A stretch of 64,000 bases of DNA from Planifilum fimeticola (GTDB lineage: Bacteria; Bacillota; Bacilli; Thermoactinomycetales; DSM-44946): assembly GCF_003001905.1 (NCBI RefSeq), contig NZ_PVNE01000004.1, positions 62,001 through 126,000 on the forward strand, in the 5' to 3' direction. The number at the start of each line of letters is the position of its first letter. Position 1 is the stretch's first letter. Made by a program: the position numbers and the translations under genes. The notes under the pieces were generated by a model. The model made no database searches. It was not told the origin of the DNA and saw only the letters and a program-made list of their open reading frames with translations. Of this stretch, positions 1 through 9,601 are shown piece by piece.

Positions 1-209
1 TGCGCGTCTTCGCGGTCCATTCCGCACCCGTTGTCCACCACGCGAATGGATCGGATTCCTCCTTCCTCGATCTCCACGAGGATCCGATCCGCTCCTGCGT
101 CGATGGCGTTTTCGACCAGCTCCTTCACGACGGAAGCCGGTCGCTCCACCACTTCTCCCGCCGCGATCTGGTTGGCCAACCGGTCGTCCAAGATGCGGAT
201 CCTGCTCAT
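1..209 (-). CDS. mutL: MutL, DNA mismatch repair ATPase, N-terminal 69 residues only (cut by window edge)
   Basis: GHKL-ATPase partner of MutS that couples mismatch recognition to strand incision. Only the N-terminus is inside the window. It shows the conserved block [20 protein letters not shown] (residues 10-29), then ENAIDAG with the catalytic Glu and Asn, and DNGCGM, the ATP-binding motifs of MutL. The ATG at 209 is preceded by a GGGGGGAG Shine-Dalgarno that overlaps the end of mutS. A single base separates the mutS stop (TGA, 213-211) from this ATG, so the genes are translationally coupled. The remainder lies beyond the left edge. Identity is certain; integrity of the whole gene cannot be judged. 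Confidence 0.95.
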   Translation of the reverse strand, partial: MSRIRILDDRLANQIAAGEVVERPASVVKELVENAIDAGADRILVEIEEGGIRSIRVVDNGCGMDREDA

Positions 210-210
210 C

Positions 211-2826
211 TCATCTCCCCCCGGATCTGTCGTCATCCCGCAGCCGCCGCTGAAGCTCGTAGAAAAATTGGACCGTATCGAGCGGAGGAGTCCGAAGCAC
301 GTCCCAGGACAGGAGATCCTCGATCACCTGTTTCTCCCGGGCGGACATTTCTCCTTTTTCCCTTTCGGGCTCCGCCATAAACTGAAACAGATTCAGCTGT
401 CCGCTCGCTGCCGTTTCCGCCCGGCTCTCCAGCTCCTCCAGGATCACCCGGGCCCTGGAAATCAACGTTTCCGGAAGACCCGCCCGCTCCGCCACGTGAA
501 TCCCGTAACTGCGGTCGGCCCTTCCCGGCTCGATCCGGTGGAGGAACACCACTTTCCCCTCTTTCTCAATACAGCGGGCATGGACATTGACCACCCGGGG
601 CAGGGACTCCTCCAGATCGGTCAGCTCGTGATAATGGGTGGAAAAAAGGGTTTTCGCCCCCACATGATTGTGGACATACTCCACGATGGCTTGAGCCAGG
701 GCCATTCCGTCGTAGGTGGAGGTGCCCCGTCCCACCTCGTCCAGCAGAATGAGGCTGTCCGGAGTGGCCTGCATCAGGGCTTGTCGCGTCTCCGCCATCT
801 CCACCATGAAGGTGCTCCTGCCGCCGGTCAGATCGTCCGCCGCTCCAATCCGCGTGAAGATCCGGTCGACGACGGGAATGACCGCCTGCCTGGCCGGGAC
901 AAAACATCCGATCTGAGCCATGATGACGATCAACGCCGTCTGGCGCATGTACGTGCTCTTCCCCGCCATGTTGGGACCGGTGATGAGCAGGATCTGGCGG
1001 TGATCGCCGTCCATGCGCACATCGTTGGGAACGTAATTCCCCGACTCCATCACCGCCTCCACCACCGGGTGACGCCCTTCCTTGATCAGCAACTCCCCGC
1101 CTTCTTCCACGGTCGGCCGCACATATTCGCGTTCCAGGGAAACCGTGGCAAAGGACTGGAGAACATCGAGGCGGGCCACTTCCTCCGCCAGGGCCTGGAG
1201 CCTTGGAATCTGTTCCGCGATCGCTTCCCGCACCTCCGTGAACAGCCGGTATTCCAGGGCGATCGCCCGTTCTTCCGCCTCCAGCACCTGTCGTTCGCGC
1301 TCCTTCAACTCCGGCGTGATAAAGCGCTCCGCATTGGCCAGCGTCTGTTTTCGCTGATACCTTCCGTCGGGAAGGTGGCGCAGATTGGCCTTCGTCACCT
1401 CGATATAATAGCCGAAAACCTTGTTGTATCCCACCTTCAGCGATTTGATCCCGGTGATTTCCCGTTCCCGCTCCTCCAGGCGGGCGATCCAGTCCTTCCC
1501 CTCCCGCTGGATGCTTCGCAACTCATCCAGGCCGGTATCATACCCGTCCCGGATCACCCCTCCTTCCTTGACGGCGGCAGGGGGATCCTCCACGATGGAT
1601 TCCTCCACCAGGCGGGCCACATCGGCACAAGGGTCCATTCGCTCCGCCAGGGCAGTGAGAGCCGGCTTCCCGCTCTCGGCCAATCTCGCCTTCAGGGTGG
1701 GAACCGCCTGAAGGGAGCGGCACAGGGAACGGAGGTCCCGTCCGTTGGCGGAACCGTAGGCGATGCGTGCGGCGATCCGCTCCAGATCATAAATTCCCTT
1801 TAACCGGGTGCGAACCTCCTCCAAAAGAATCAGATCCTCGGTGAAGGCCTGCACCACATCCTGCCGCGCCAGAATCGCCTTCAGATCCAGCAGGGGCTTG
1901 TCCAGCCACCTTTTCAGCAATCGGCTTCCCATCGCCGTCGCGGTTCGGTCCAAAAGCCACAGAAGGGAACCCTGCCTTTTTCCGTCGCGGATCGTGGCCG
2001 TCAGCTCCAGATTGCGCCGAGCCGAGTCATCCAGCATCATGTACCGTCGGACATCGTAGCGATGCAGCCGGTGGAGATGGCGCAGCGTTCGTTTCTGCGT
2101 TCTGCGCAAATACGAAAGAAGCACCCCCGATGCCCGGGTGAGCTCCGGGGAAGTAAGCACGCCCCAGTCGTCCGGAAACTGTTCCTTCAACTGCCGCTCC
2201 ATCTCCGCGAGAGACGGGAGATCCTCCTCGACGACGGGGGTGACCACGCTGCCCAGACGGGTGGCCGATTGTTTCACGAAGGCCTTGTCCCGGGCGAGCG
2301 CCCCGCTGATGAGCACTTCCTTGGGATGGAAGGTGGCGGCTTCGTCCAGGAGATCGTCCGATCCCTCAAGCTGGGTGATATGGCACTCCCCCGTCGACAA
2401 ATCGCAGGCGGCGAGGGCGGAACGATGCCAATCCCCGGCCAGAACGACCAAAAAGTTGTTTTCCTTCTCCTCGAGCATCTGCTCCTCGATTACCGTCCCC
2501 GGGGTGATGACCCGAACCACTTCCCGCCGGACAACCCCTTTGGCCTGGGACGGATCCTCCACCTGTTCACAGATGGCAACCTTGTAGCCTTTATCGATCA
2601 ATCGTTCAATGTATGTCTCCGCGGAATGATAGGGAACTCCGCACATCGGAACGCGTTCTCTCCCGCCATCCCGTGAGGTCAGAACGATTTCCAGCTCTTC
2701 CGCCGCCTTTTTGGCGTCGTCGAAGAACATTTCGTAGAAATCGCCAAGGCGAAAAAATAAAAAGGCATCCGGGTATTCCGCCTTGATCGACAAATACTGC
2801 TGAATCATCGGAGTGTAGTTCGCCAA
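211..2826 (-). CDS. mutS: MutS, DNA mismatch recognition ATPase
   Basis: Mismatch sensor that binds base mismatches and small loops and recruits MutL. The 871-residue length is normal for the family. The mismatch-reading F-x-E motif is at residues 30-32 (GDFYEMFF), the Walker [10 protein letters not shown] lies in the C-terminal third, and the Walker B/signature is [11 protein letters not shown]. The start is TTG at 2826-2824, chosen because GGAGGG sits 7 nt upstream and the next residues ([10 protein letters not shown]) match the family N-terminus. It is followed by mutL with one base between them. A vegetative promoter candidate lies just upstream at 2873-2901. Confidence 0.97.
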   Translation of the reverse strand: MANYTPMIQQYLSIKAEYPDAFLFFRLGDFYEMFFDDAKKAAEELEIVLTSRDGGRERVPMCGVPYHSAETYIERLIDKGYKVAICEQVEDPSQAKGVVRREVVRVITPGTVIEEQMLEEKENNFLVVLAGDWHRSALAACDLSTGECHITQLEGSDDLLDEAATFHPKEVLISGALARDKAFVKQSATRLGSVVTPVVEEDLPSLAEMERQLKEQFPDDWGVLTSPELTRASGVLLSYLRRTQKRTLRHLHRLHRYDVRRYMMLDDSARRNLELTATIRDGKRQGSLLWLLDRTATAMGSRLLKRWLDKPLLDLKAILARQDVVQAFTEDLILLEEVRTRLKGIYDLERIAARIAYGSANGRDLRSLCRSLQAVPTLKARLAESGKPALTALAERMDPCADVARLVEESIVEDPPAAVKEGGVIRDGYDTGLDELRSIQREGKDWIARLEEREREITGIKSLKVGYNKVFGYYIEVTKANLRHLPDGRYQRKQTLANAERFITPELKERERQVLEAEERAIALEYRLFTEVREAIAEQIPRLQALAEEVARLDVLQSFATVSLEREYVRPTVEEGGELLIKEGRHPVVEAVMESGNYVPNDVRMDGDHRQILLITGPNMAGKSTYMRQTALIVIMAQIGCFVPARQAVIPVVDRIFTRIGAADDLTGGRSTFMVEMAETRQALMQATPDSLILLDEVGRGTSTYDGMALAQAIVEYVHNHVGAKTLFSTHYHELTDLEESLPRVVNVHARCIEKEGKVVFLHRIEPGRADRSYGIHVAERAGLPETLISRARVILEELESRAETAASGQLNLFQFMAEPEREKGEMSAREKQVIEDLLSWDVLRTPPLDTVQFFYELQRRLRDDDRSGGR

Positions 2827-2872
2827 GAGAAAACCCTCCGATTTCTGTGATCTGCTCGCTGTCGTACGGTTT

Positions 2873-2901
2873 ATTTTACCACGCGGATTTCAGGCGAACA
2901 A
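2873..2901 (-). promoter_or_regulatory. SigA-type promoter for mutSL
   Basis: On the minus strand, -35 TTGTTC and -10 TAAAAT are separated by 17 bases, about 45 bases upstream of the mutS TTG start. It fits a housekeeping promoter driving mutS and mutL independently of the sporulation genes upstream. Confidence 0.55.
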
Positions 2902-2910
2902 GCAAACTTT

Positions 2911-4305
2911 TTAAGACGACTGCCTTTTCCGGTTAAAGGGAGGCAATTTCCATCGCGAGCGAAAATCGACCGATTCATCCCAGGTTTTCCCCGAAAAAAT
3001 CCAATTGAAAAATCCGTCCAGATCGGACCGGTATCGGTCATAATCGGAAAGACCGCTCAAATCCGTCCATATCTCCGTCAGCTTTTCCCTGATCACCTCT
3101 TTATTCCCTTGGTAATAGGCTTTCTGAACCGGATATTCCCGGAGAAAATCGTGACGGAGATAGGGATACTTGGCGGCGATCAGCTGGGCCAAAGCCACCA
3201 CCCCTTTGGTCAGGGTCGGGGAGATGAGCCAGCTGGGAAGCGTCCGGTATTCAAAGCCGCCGTGGAACTGGGGGCGGAAATCCCCCAGATAACCGTAATT
3301 GGGACGCCTTTTCACCCCGCGCGGATCCTCCGCCAGCATCAGGGGCAGCGCCAAGTAATTGTCCAGGGCCCGAAGCAACTTGAAATTGAGCCAAACGCCG
3401 CTGAAATGGATATGTCCCCCAAGGGGATATCCCGGATAGGGCATTCCCCCGGCCAGCCAGCGGACCGAAGCATCGTTAACTTTTTTGGCTGCGTAGAACA
3501 TCCCCTGCAGCATCTGAACCACGAGATTGCGGGGATTGGTCGACGGTTTGGGTCGAAGCTCCACGAGCGGTTTGTCCGCGCGGTTGGCGCCGTGCCAGAC
3601 CGCATCGCACCCCACCCGTCCATAGCGGGGAAAATATTTGGAAGCCAGGACCAGACTTCCCTCTTCCGATTGCATGATAAATTCCGGATCGGCGCCGATC
3701 ATCACCTTCTCCACCGGCTTGACTGCGTTGGAAAGCTGCTTCCCGTACAAATAAATAAAGTGGACAAACCGGTTCTCCATCTCCTGATTCAGCCGGGGCT
3801 GAACGATGACATCCAGCACCACCAACTGACCTCCGGGTTGCACGCCGATCTTGACAACCCCGTAATCGAGCCCCAAGGCGTACAGGGCCCGGATCGCCAG
3901 TCGGCCGGCCCGCTGTATCTCCTTGCTCTTTTCCGACATATTCACCCTGTGAAAGGGCAACCGGGTGCGATTGCTCCGGTTCGCCAGCCAGACATAACTG
4001 TTTTTCGAACGGTACATGGCGAGCACATCGGTCTGAAACACGGGAATCACGTATTGACGGTTCAGGGCGGTTTTATCCGCCGCCACGGGCACGCCGTGCA
4101 GCCTCAGACAATTGAACTTAAAATTCCTGTCACGAGCCCTTTCGACCGCGGCGTGATGGTTCAGTTCCATCATCAGGTCGGAATACCAGGGAATCGATAC
4201 GTTCAGATTGATCGAGGGGGAAAGGGTTCTTGAAGCGGTAACCACTTCCTCGCGGATTGCTTGTTCATCGTTCATCTTCTTTTCCGGAAGGTCGAGGGTA
4301 GTCAT
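2911..4305 (-). CDS. Amidoligase-domain protein: degenerate ATP-grasp segment fused to a phiEco32-type COOH-NH2 ligase domain
   Basis: Predicted 464-residue cytosolic protein, no signal peptide or membrane segment. Residues about 201-400 carry the blocks of the phage phiEco32-like COOH-NH2 ligase type 2 family: GADPEF (204-209), VELRPKPS (248-255), GGHIHFSG (296-303) and GGFEYRTLPSW (349-359). That family is predicted to join carboxyl and amino groups using ATP in a glutamine-synthetase-like fold. Residues about 133-172 (RAGRLAIRALYALGLDYGVV, then LVVLDVIVQPRL) look like the C-terminal part of an ATP-grasp domain, but the usual ExN metal site is replaced by DVIVQ, so this half may be inactive. 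The ATG at 4305 is preceded by AAAGGGGA; an upstream in-frame extension to 4410 would run through the cotE terminator and is rejected. A SigK-type promoter precedes it. It lies between cotE and mutS, so a role in the coat or spore envelope is inferred. The substrate is unknown. Confidence 0.75.
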   Translation of the reverse strand: MTTLDLPEKKMNDEQAIREEVVTASRTLSPSINLNVSIPWYSDLMMELNHHAAVERARDRNFKFNCLRLHGVPVAADKTALNRQYVIPVFQTDVLAMYRSKNSYVWLANRSNRTRLPFHRVNMSEKSKEIQRAGRLAIRALYALGLDYGVVKIGVQPGGQLVVLDVIVQPRLNQEMENRFVHFIYLYGKQLSNAVKPVEKVMIGADPEFIMQSEEGSLVLASKYFPRYGRVGCDAVWHGANRADKPLVELRPKPSTNPRNLVVQMLQGMFYAAKKVNDASVRWLAGGMPYPGYPLGGHIHFSGVWLNFKLLRALDNYLALPLMLAEDPRGVKRRPNYGYLGDFRPQFHGGFEYRTLPSWLISPTLTKGVVALAQLIAAKYPYLRHDFLREYPVQKAYYQGNKEVIREKLTEIWTDLSGLSDYDRYRSDLDGFFNWIFSGKTWDESVDFRSRWKLPPFNRKRQSS

Positions 4306-4342
4306 TGCGCTGTCCCCTTTCGCATTCCGTATATCCTCTGGA

Positions 4343-4371
4343 TATGATATGTGAGGGAATCGGAGAAGGTT
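4343..4371 (-). promoter_or_regulatory. SigK-type promoter for the amidoligase gene
   Basis: On the minus strand AACC (-35, consensus mACm) is followed by 16 bases and then CATATCATA, an exact match to the SigK -10 consensus CATAnnnTA. The ATG lies about 38 bases further on. It sits after the cotE terminator, so the gene appears to be an independent late mother-cell unit. Confidence 0.6.
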
Positions 4372-4381
4372 AGTTAAAAGG

Positions 4382-4407
4382 AAAAAGGAGGCAACCGCCT
4401 CCCTTTT
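4382..4407 (-). terminator. Intrinsic terminator after cotE
   Basis: Inverted repeat of 11 bases per arm (one G-T pair) with a 4-base loop, followed on the minus strand by a T-rich run. It begins about 27 bases after the cotE stop. Confidence 0.75.
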
Positions 4408-4433
4408 CATCCGGAAATCGATTTAGACTGAGC

Positions 4434-5009
4434 TTAGTCGTCCAAATCATCCACCATCAGATCGGGGTCGAGATCGTCGAAATCGTAGCTTTCTCCATCC
4501 GATTCATTGCTCACAACCATGTCTTTGTCGTCCCACTCGTCAAAGCTGGCCGGATAACAGGCCACGCACACCTTCGTTTCGCCGATCATCTCCACGAGGA
4601 ATTCCTTTTCCACACTCACTTGCACAACTCCGCCGGCGATCTTTGCCTCAATGCAGTTGGGCGGTTGAGTGGCCACGGCGGTGACCTCCGTCGTCCCTTC
4701 CCGAACATTCCGGTCGTAGTAACTGAGCGGCACGCGTTCCACATAACGGATCGTTTCCTTTGCCACATCCGTTTTGGTGTTCCCGTCATAGGAATACCAG
4801 ATGTTCACGTCGTAGCTGCCGATGACTTCGACCGTTTCGCCCACCTGGTTGGCTTTATAGTTATGATTGATGATCCAGGCGCCGAGGATGCCGGATATGT
4901 GCTCGGGAGGTGCGATCGAATGCGTCGACTGGGAAAACTTCCGACCCCTGCCACAGATCGCTTTGGTGATGATTTGGCGGTATTGCGGCCCTTTATCTGT
5001 ATTCGACAC
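4434..5009 (-). CDS. cotE: CotE, outer spore coat morphogenetic protein
   Basis: Scaffold for assembly of the outer spore coat around the forespore. The 191-residue protein matches the B. subtilis CotE pattern: YRQIITKAICGRGRKFSQ at the N-terminus, ILGAWIINHNYKA, VEVIGSYDVNIWYSYDGNTK and EFLVEMIGETKV, then a very acidic Asp/Glu tail of about 30 residues. The start is GTG at 5009 behind GGAGGAGGG. It lies downstream of ymcA, as in Bacillus, but is isolated by terminators on both sides and has its own sporulation-type promoter. In B. subtilis it is made in the mother cell by SigE and SigK. Confidence 0.95.
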   Translation of the reverse strand: MSNTDKGPQYRQIITKAICGRGRKFSQSTHSIAPPEHISGILGAWIINHNYKANQVGETVEVIGSYDVNIWYSYDGNTKTDVAKETIRYVERVPLSYYDRNVREGTTEVTAVATQPPNCIEAKIAGGVVQVSVEKEFLVEMIGETKVCVACYPASFDEWDDKDMVVSNESDGESYDFDDLDPDLMVDDLDD

Positions 5010-5042
5010 GGTGCTCCCTCCTCCAAACGATCGTTCAGTACC

Positions 5043-5071
5043 ATTTGTATGCAGGGCGAATGACTAGGGTG
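5043..5071 (-). promoter_or_regulatory. Mother-cell (SigE/SigK-like) promoter candidate for cotE
   Basis: On the minus strand CACC, then 16 bases, then CATACAAAT. The -10 is close to both SigE (CATACAnT) and SigK (CATAnnnTA). Spacing equals that of the SigK-type sites upstream of the amidoligase and spoVFA. Overlap between the two sigma consensus sequences prevents a firm assignment. Confidence 0.45.
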
Positions 5072-5079
5072 CAAAAAAC

Positions 5080-5104
5080 CCCGCAGAAATCCCTGCGGGG
5101 TTTG
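5080..5104 (-). terminator. Intrinsic terminator after ymcA
   Basis: GC-rich inverted repeat (ccccgcag / ctgcgggg) followed on the minus strand by a run of six T. It lies 10 bases past the ymcA stop and separates it from cotE. Confidence 0.8.
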
Positions 5105-5113
5105 ATTAAAAAG

Positions 5114-5536
5114 TTATGATCGGCAGCGGCACGGCCCGCCTGCGCCGCACCCGCCGACGATATTTCCGCCCTTTTCGACGTCGATTTTCCTGGAGACCGT
5201 ATCGACAACCACCCGTTGAATCATCTGGAGAAGGTCATTCATCTCCACCTGGGATTGCTGATACTCCCGGACGATCGGGAGATCCTCCAGCTCCCGCTGC
5301 AGGCGATCCAGCTCCTCCTCCAACCGGCGGATGTAATTGGTCTTCTGATAATGTTTCGCGTGGACCAGCTCTTTTTGCTTTCGCTTGATCTCCTCGATCA
5401 GCCCCTGAACCCGTCCGCTTCCCTGAATCTGCCTCTCCGCTTCCCGAAAGCGACGAACCTCTTCGGTTTCCGTCAGTCGCCGACCCAGGCGGACCGCTTG
5501 CGCCAAAACGGGATGTGCCGGCAGAATTTCCTCCAT
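5114..5536 (-). CDS. ricA: RicA (YmcA), YlbF/YmcA-family subunit of the Y-complex
   Basis: Helical protein of 140 residues that in B. subtilis works with YlbF and YaaT as a specificity factor for RNase Y and influences competence, biofilm and sporulation. Residues 20-120 are almost entirely charged helix, typical of the family. The C-terminus GGCGAGGPCRC holds three cysteines, matching the iron-sulfur ligands reported for the Y-complex. Its ATG directly abuts the miaB stop (TAAATG), so it is coupled to miaB. It is followed by a terminator. RNase Y itself is encoded about 12 kb away (17502-19043). Confidence 0.9.
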   Translation of the reverse strand: MEEILPAHPVLAQAVRLGRRLTETEEVRRFREAERQIQGSGRVQGLIEEIKRKQKELVHAKHYQKTNYIRRLEEELDRLQRELEDLPIVREYQQSQVEMNDLLQMIQRVVVDTVSRKIDVEKGGNIVGGCGAGGPCRCRS

Positions 5537-7018
5537 TTACATCCCCGCCTTGGCCAAGGACTCCGTCTCCACCCATTCACCCTTCAGGGTGTAGGTGAGA
5601 GGCTCGCTGATCCGAACCTGGACAAATTCTCCGATCAAGCGCTTCGGCCCGCGGAAGTTGACCAATTTATTGGTACGGGTGCGCCCCGAGAGGATCTCGG
5701 GATTTTTCTTGCTCTCCCCTTCCACCAGCACTTCGACCACCTGACCGCGAAGCTCCTCGTTTTTGCGGCGGCTGATTTCGTCCTGCAGCCGGTTCAAACG
5801 CAGCAGGCGCTCTTTTTTCACTTCATGGGGCACGTCGTCCTCCATGCGCGCGGCCGGCGTGCCTTCCCGGGGGGAATAGATGAAGGTGAAAGCCGAATCG
5901 TACTCCACCTCCCGAACCAGGGAAAGGGTTTCTTCGAACTGTTCCTCGGTCTCTCCCGGGAATCCGACAATAATGTCCGTCGTCAGGGAAACGTTGGGAA
6001 TCGCTTCCCGGATCTTGCGGACCAGCTCCAGATACTGTTCCCGGTTGTATTTCCGGGCCATCCGCTTCAGGATGTCGCTGCTTCCCGACTGTACGGGCAG
6101 GTGGATGTGCTCCACCAGGTTGCCCCCCTTGGCGAGCACTTCAATCAGATGATCATCGAAATCCCGGGGATGGCTGGTGGTGAAACGAACCCGGGGAATG
6201 CCGATTTTGCGGACATCATCCATCAGGTGGGCGAAGGTATAGGTCCTGTCCGTGAAATCCTTCCCGTAGGCGTTCACGTTTTGCCCCAGCAGCGTCACTT
6301 CCCGATATCCCTTCCGGGCCAGCTCGCGGACTTCCGCCAGCACATCCTCCGGACGGCGGCTCCGCTCTTTCCCGCGGGTGTAGGGGACGATGCAATAGGT
6401 GCAGAACTTGTCGCACCCGTACATGATGTTGACCCAGGCCTTCAAGCCGTCCTGCCGGGCTTTCGGAAGGTTCTCAACAATATCTCCCTCTTTGGACCAG
6501 ACCTCCACCACCATTTCCTTGCCGAACAGCGCCTCTTTGAGCAGATGGGGCAGCCGATGGATGTTGTGGGTTCCGAAGATCAAATCGACATACTGGTGCT
6601 GTTGCAGGATTCGGCGAATCACCGCCTCTTCCTGAGACATGCAACCGCACACACCGAGGATCAGTCCGGGGCGTTCCACCTTCAACGGTTTCAATCGCCC
6701 CAGCTCGCCGAACACCTTGTCCTCGGCGTTTTCGCGGACGGCGCAGGTGTTGAGCAGGATCACGTCCGCGTCCTCTTCCCTGTCCGTCGGGCTGTACCCC
6801 ATCGACTGCAAGATCCCGGCGATCGTTTCGCTGTCATGGACATTCATCTGACAGCCGTAGGTTTTGATCAAATAATGCTTTCCCCGGCCGATATCCCGCA
6901 TGTCCTCGGGAATCGCCTCGAACTGAAGGACCTGTACTTCTTCCTTTCCGCGCCGCTTCGCCTGTTTGAGATTCGGCGGAACGAAGTACCGGCTCACCTC
7001 CGTCAAGCGATCGCTCAT
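5537..7018 (-). CDS. miaB: MiaB, tRNA-2-methylthio-N6-dimethylallyladenosine synthase
   Basis: Radical-SAM methylthiotransferase that converts i6A37 to ms2i6A37 in tRNAs reading UNN codons. It is 493 residues long. The N-terminal UPF0004 domain has three cluster cysteines in YGCQMN (C56), NTCAVRE (C92) and GCM (C126). The radical-SAM motif is GCDKFCTYC (C202, C206, C209), and a TRAM domain closes the protein. The ATG start has AAAGGTG upstream. miaB and ricA form a two-gene unit behind a good SigA promoter. The paralogue RimO at 28599-29924 is distinct in sequence. Confidence 0.96.
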   Translation of the reverse strand: MSDRLTEVSRYFVPPNLKQAKRRGKEEVQVLQFEAIPEDMRDIGRGKHYLIKTYGCQMNVHDSETIAGILQSMGYSPTDREEDADVILLNTCAVRENAEDKVFGELGRLKPLKVERPGLILGVCGCMSQEEAVIRRILQQHQYVDLIFGTHNIHRLPHLLKEALFGKEMVVEVWSKEGDIVENLPKARQDGLKAWVNIMYGCDKFCTYCIVPYTRGKERSRRPEDVLAEVRELARKGYREVTLLGQNVNAYGKDFTDRTYTFAHLMDDVRKIGIPRVRFTTSHPRDFDDHLIEVLAKGGNLVEHIHLPVQSGSSDILKRMARKYNREQYLELVRKIREAIPNVSLTTDIIVGFPGETEEQFEETLSLVREVEYDSAFTFIYSPREGTPAARMEDDVPHEVKKERLLRLNRLQDEISRRKNEELRGQVVEVLVEGESKKNPEILSGRTRTNKLVNFRGPKRLIGEFVQVRISEPLTYTLKGEWVETESLAKAGM

Positions 7019-7069
7019 CTATATCAACACCTTTCCCGATGAGTCCATTTCATCCTTTGCAATTAACAA

Positions 7070-7098
7070 ATTATACATCAAAATACGAACCGGTTCAA
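7070..7098 (-). promoter_or_regulatory. SigA promoter for miaB-ricA
   Basis: Minus strand -35 TTGAAC, 17-base spacer, -10 TATAAT, about 50 bases before the miaB ATG. A 10-base perfect palindrome GAACCGGTTC (7087-7096) overlaps the -35 and could be an operator. Confidence 0.75.
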
Positions 7099-7154
7099 TG
7101 GAAGCTCTTGCAACTTCCCGCGCGCTGCAGCCCCTTCGAACCCGGCCGAATGAA

Positions 7155-7177
7155 AAACGACTTGAATCAAGTCGTTT
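7155..7177 (-). terminator. 23-base perfect inverted repeat, possible second terminator after kbl or an operator
   Basis: Arms of 11 bases (AAACGACTTGA and its complement) around one central base, followed on the minus strand by TTCATTC. It lies between the kbl terminator and the miaB promoter. The stem is AT-rich, so an operator role is also possible. Confidence 0.4.
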
Positions 7178-7230
7178 GTGAAACTTTAAATGGTCTGTGT
7201 AGCAAACTGGTTAATGTTTAAAACAAAAAG

Positions 7231-7266
7231 CAAAAAACACCGGAAACCCTTTTTCGATTTCCGGTG
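7231..7266 (-). terminator. Intrinsic terminator of tdh-kbl
   Basis: Stem CACCGGAAA / TTTCCGGTG (7238-7266) with an A-rich loop, followed on the minus strand by TTTTTTGC. It lies about 40 bases after the kbl stop. Confidence 0.85.
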
Positions 7267-7307
7267 CCTGAAAGCGGACGATTTCTTCCTCGTCCAAATG
7301 TTCCCGA

Positions 7308-8483
7308 TCAGATAACTCCCACCTTCTTGCCTGCCCTCTCAAAGGCATCCAGCGCCTGCTGCAGGTCTTCCCGGGTATGGATGGCGGTGACGATGGTGCG
7401 CACCCGGGCTTTGCCTTTGGGAACCGTGGGATAGGCGATCCCCTGGGCGTAAACCCCCTCCTCGAACAAGGCGTCGGACAAAGCCATCGCCTTCGCCCCT
7501 TCGCCGACGATCACCGGCGTAATCGGAGTTTGGCTGTCACCGATATCAAATCCAAGCTTTCTCAAGCCCTCTTTGAAGAACCGCGTATTCTTCCAAAGTC
7601 GGTCGATAAGCTCGGGTTCCTCCAGCAGCACGTCGAGCGCCGCGCTGCAGGCCGCCGTCACGGCCGGCGGATGGGACGTACTGAACAGGAAGGGGCGGGC
7701 GCGGTGGATCAGATATTCGCGCAGGATTCGGGAGCCCGCCACATATCCCCCCAAAACCCCGATCGCCTTGGACAGGGTGCCCACCTGGATGTGGACACGG
7801 CCGTGCAGTCCGAAATGGTCCACCGTTCCCCTTCCGTTTTTGCCGAGAACCCCGCTGGCATGAGCGTCGTCCACCATCACGACCGCACCGTACTTCTCGC
7901 AGAGCTCCACAATCTCCTTGAGCGGGGCGATATCCCCGTCCATGCTGAAGACACCGTCGGTCACAACCAGGCGGGTGCGGGCCGATTGGGTCTCCTTGAG
8001 CGCCTTCTCCAAATCATCCAGATCAGCGTGACGGTAGATCCTGCGGGAGGCCTTGGTCAGGCGGATGCCGTCGATGATGCTGGCGTGGTTCAGCTCATCG
8101 CTGATCACCACGTCTTCCTCACCCAAGATGGAAGCGATCACCCCGACGTTGGCGGTGAAACCCGACTGAAAGACCAGGGCCGCTTCCGTATGCTTGAACT
8201 CGGCCAGTTTCTCCTCAAACCTTTCGTGCATGGAAAAGGTACCGGCGATGGTGCGGACCGATCCGGTTCCCGCGCCATAGGTACGAACCGCTTCCAAGGC
8301 CGCCTCCTTCATCCGGGGATGGGTAGTCAGGCCGAGATAATTGTTGGAAGAAAGCTGGATCACTTCCTTTCCGCGAATCACCACCCGGGCTCCCTGCTCC
8401 GACTCAATCTCGGTAAGCGGGCGAAAAACCCCTTCTTTGCGCCATGCTTCGATTTCCCGCTCCAGATGCTCCAGCCCCTGCAT
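7308..8483 (-). CDS. kbl: Glycine C-acetyltransferase (2-amino-3-ketobutyrate CoA ligase)
   Basis: PLP enzyme that cleaves 2-amino-3-ketobutyrate with CoA to glycine and acetyl-CoA, the second step of threonine degradation after Tdh. The 391 residues match the alpha-oxoamine synthase family: SSNNYLGL near residue 45, [13 protein letters not shown] (70-82), [11 protein letters not shown] with the PLP-pyridine aspartate, and the Schiff-base lysine K239 in [12 protein letters not shown]. Other alpha-oxoamine synthases such as BioF are possible on sequence alone, but adjacency to tdh settles the role. The ATG follows AAGGAGGAG. It is co-transcribed with tdh and ends at a strong terminator. Confidence 0.93.
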   Translation of the reverse strand: MQGLEHLEREIEAWRKEGVFRPLTEIESEQGARVVIRGKEVIQLSSNNYLGLTTHPRMKEAALEAVRTYGAGTGSVRTIAGTFSMHERFEEKLAEFKHTEAALVFQSGFTANVGVIASILGEEDVVISDELNHASIIDGIRLTKASRRIYRHADLDDLEKALKETQSARTRLVVTDGVFSMDGDIAPLKEIVELCEKYGAVVMVDDAHASGVLGKNGRGTVDHFGLHGRVHIQVGTLSKAIGVLGGYVAGSRILREYLIHRARPFLFSTSHPPAVTAACSAALDVLLEEPELIDRLWKNTRFFKEGLRKLGFDIGDSQTPITPVIVGEGAKAMALSDALFEEGVYAQGIAYPTVPKGKARVRTIVTAIHTREDLQQALDAFERAGKKVGVI

Positions 8484-8541
8484 CCCTTCTCCTCCTTCTC
8501 ATCAGAATCTAAAGGATGTGTTGTGGCGAGTCCACCGCGAC

Positions 8542-9582
8542 TCAGGGATATAATACCACTTTGCCGCAGCTGCCACTCATCATCAGATCAAAGGCCTTCT
8601 CGTACTCTTCCAGCGGAAAGCGGTGCGTGATCAGGGGCTTTAGATCGATCGCCCCGGATTTCAGCAACCCGTCCGTTTGTTCCCAGGTCTCAAACATCCT
8701 CCGTCCCGTGATGCCGTGAACCGTTACTCCCTTGAACACGATATCCTTCGTGATGTCCAGCTCCACGGGGCGGGTCGGCAGGCCCAGCATCGCCATCCTT
8801 CCTCCGCCCGTCAGCATGCGGAACCCCTGCTGAATGGCCGTGGGGTGACCCGACATTTCCAACACCACGTCCACTCCTTCGCGTTCCGTGAGGGCAAGGA
8901 TCTCCTCGACGGGATCGATCCGTCCGGAGTGAATCATGTGGGTGGCCCCCATCCGATTTGCCAATTCAAGCCGAAAATCGTTCACATCCAAAGCGATCAC
9001 CGCCGCCGCACCGGCTGCCTTGGCCACGGAAATCGCCATCAACCCGATGGGACCGCAACCGATCACGGCCACCTTCTTGCCGACCACGGGGCCGGACAGG
9101 GTCGTGTGGACCGCGTTGCCCATGGGTTCCATGATGGAAGCGATTTCAAAGGGGCGGTCATCATCCACCTTCCACAAATTTTTTTCCGGCATCGCCACAT
9201 ATTCCGCAAAACAGCCGTCCCGGTCCACGCCGATGATCTCCGTATTGAGACAGACATGGGCCTCTCCTCTCCGGCAAGGCGGGCATACCCCGCATACGAT
9301 GTGGGTTTCCGCCGAGACCCGGTCCCCCGGCTTCAGGGATGTCACTTTCTCTCCGACCTCGACCACCACCCCCGAAAACTCGTGTCCGAACACGTAAGGG
9401 GGATTTACCCGGCCAGAGGCCCAATCATCCCAAGTGTAAATATGGACATCCGTCCCGCACATCGTCACGCATTTCACCTGAATCAGCACCTCATCCGGAC
9501 CGATCGTCGGGATGGGCACCTCCCGGAGTTCTGCTCCGAAAGCCCGGTGATGTTTCACCAGAGCACGCATCTTTCCATTCAC
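8542..9582 (-). CDS. tdh: L-threonine 3-dehydrogenase
   Basis: Zinc- and NAD-dependent medium-chain dehydrogenase oxidising L-threonine to 2-amino-3-ketobutyrate. In a 346-residue protein the catalytic zinc ligands are in MCGTD (C42) and GHE (H67, E68). The structural zinc cysteines are C97, C100, C103 and C111, and the nucleotide fold has GCGPIG. The start is placed at GTG 9582, 8 nt after AGAGGAG, giving an N-terminus like that of B. subtilis Tdh (GKMRAL); an upstream in-frame ATG at 9615 lacks a ribosome binding site. It heads the tdh-kbl operon. Its promoter carries repeated ATGTCC motifs suggesting a specific regulator. Confidence 0.93.
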   Translation of the reverse strand: MNGKMRALVKHHRAFGAELREVPIPTIGPDEVLIQVKCVTMCGTDVHIYTWDDWASGRVNPPYVFGHEFSGVVVEVGEKVTSLKPGDRVSAETHIVCGVCPPCRRGEAHVCLNTEIIGVDRDGCFAEYVAMPEKNLWKVDDDRPFEIASIMEPMGNAVHTTLSGPVVGKKVAVIGCGPIGLMAISVAKAAGAAAVIALDVNDFRLELANRMGATHMIHSGRIDPVEEILALTEREGVDVVLEMSGHPTAIQQGFRMLTGGGRMAMLGLPTRPVELDITKDIVFKGVTVHGITGRRMFETWEQTDGLLKSGAIDLKPLITHRFPLEEYEKAFDLMMSGSCGKVVLYP

Positions 9583-9601
9583 AGAGGACACTCCTCTCCG
9601 A

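Noticed and set aside
31-1803. 590-residue plus-strand open frame opposite mutS
   Set aside because: It is the antisense of the intact mutS frame, lacks a ribosome binding site and any family motif; GC-rich DNA gives such shadows throughout the window.
4306-4410. N-terminal extension of the amidoligase gene
   Set aside because: It would translate the cotE terminator and lies upstream of the SigK-type promoter's start point; the ATG at 4305 has a good ribosome binding site.
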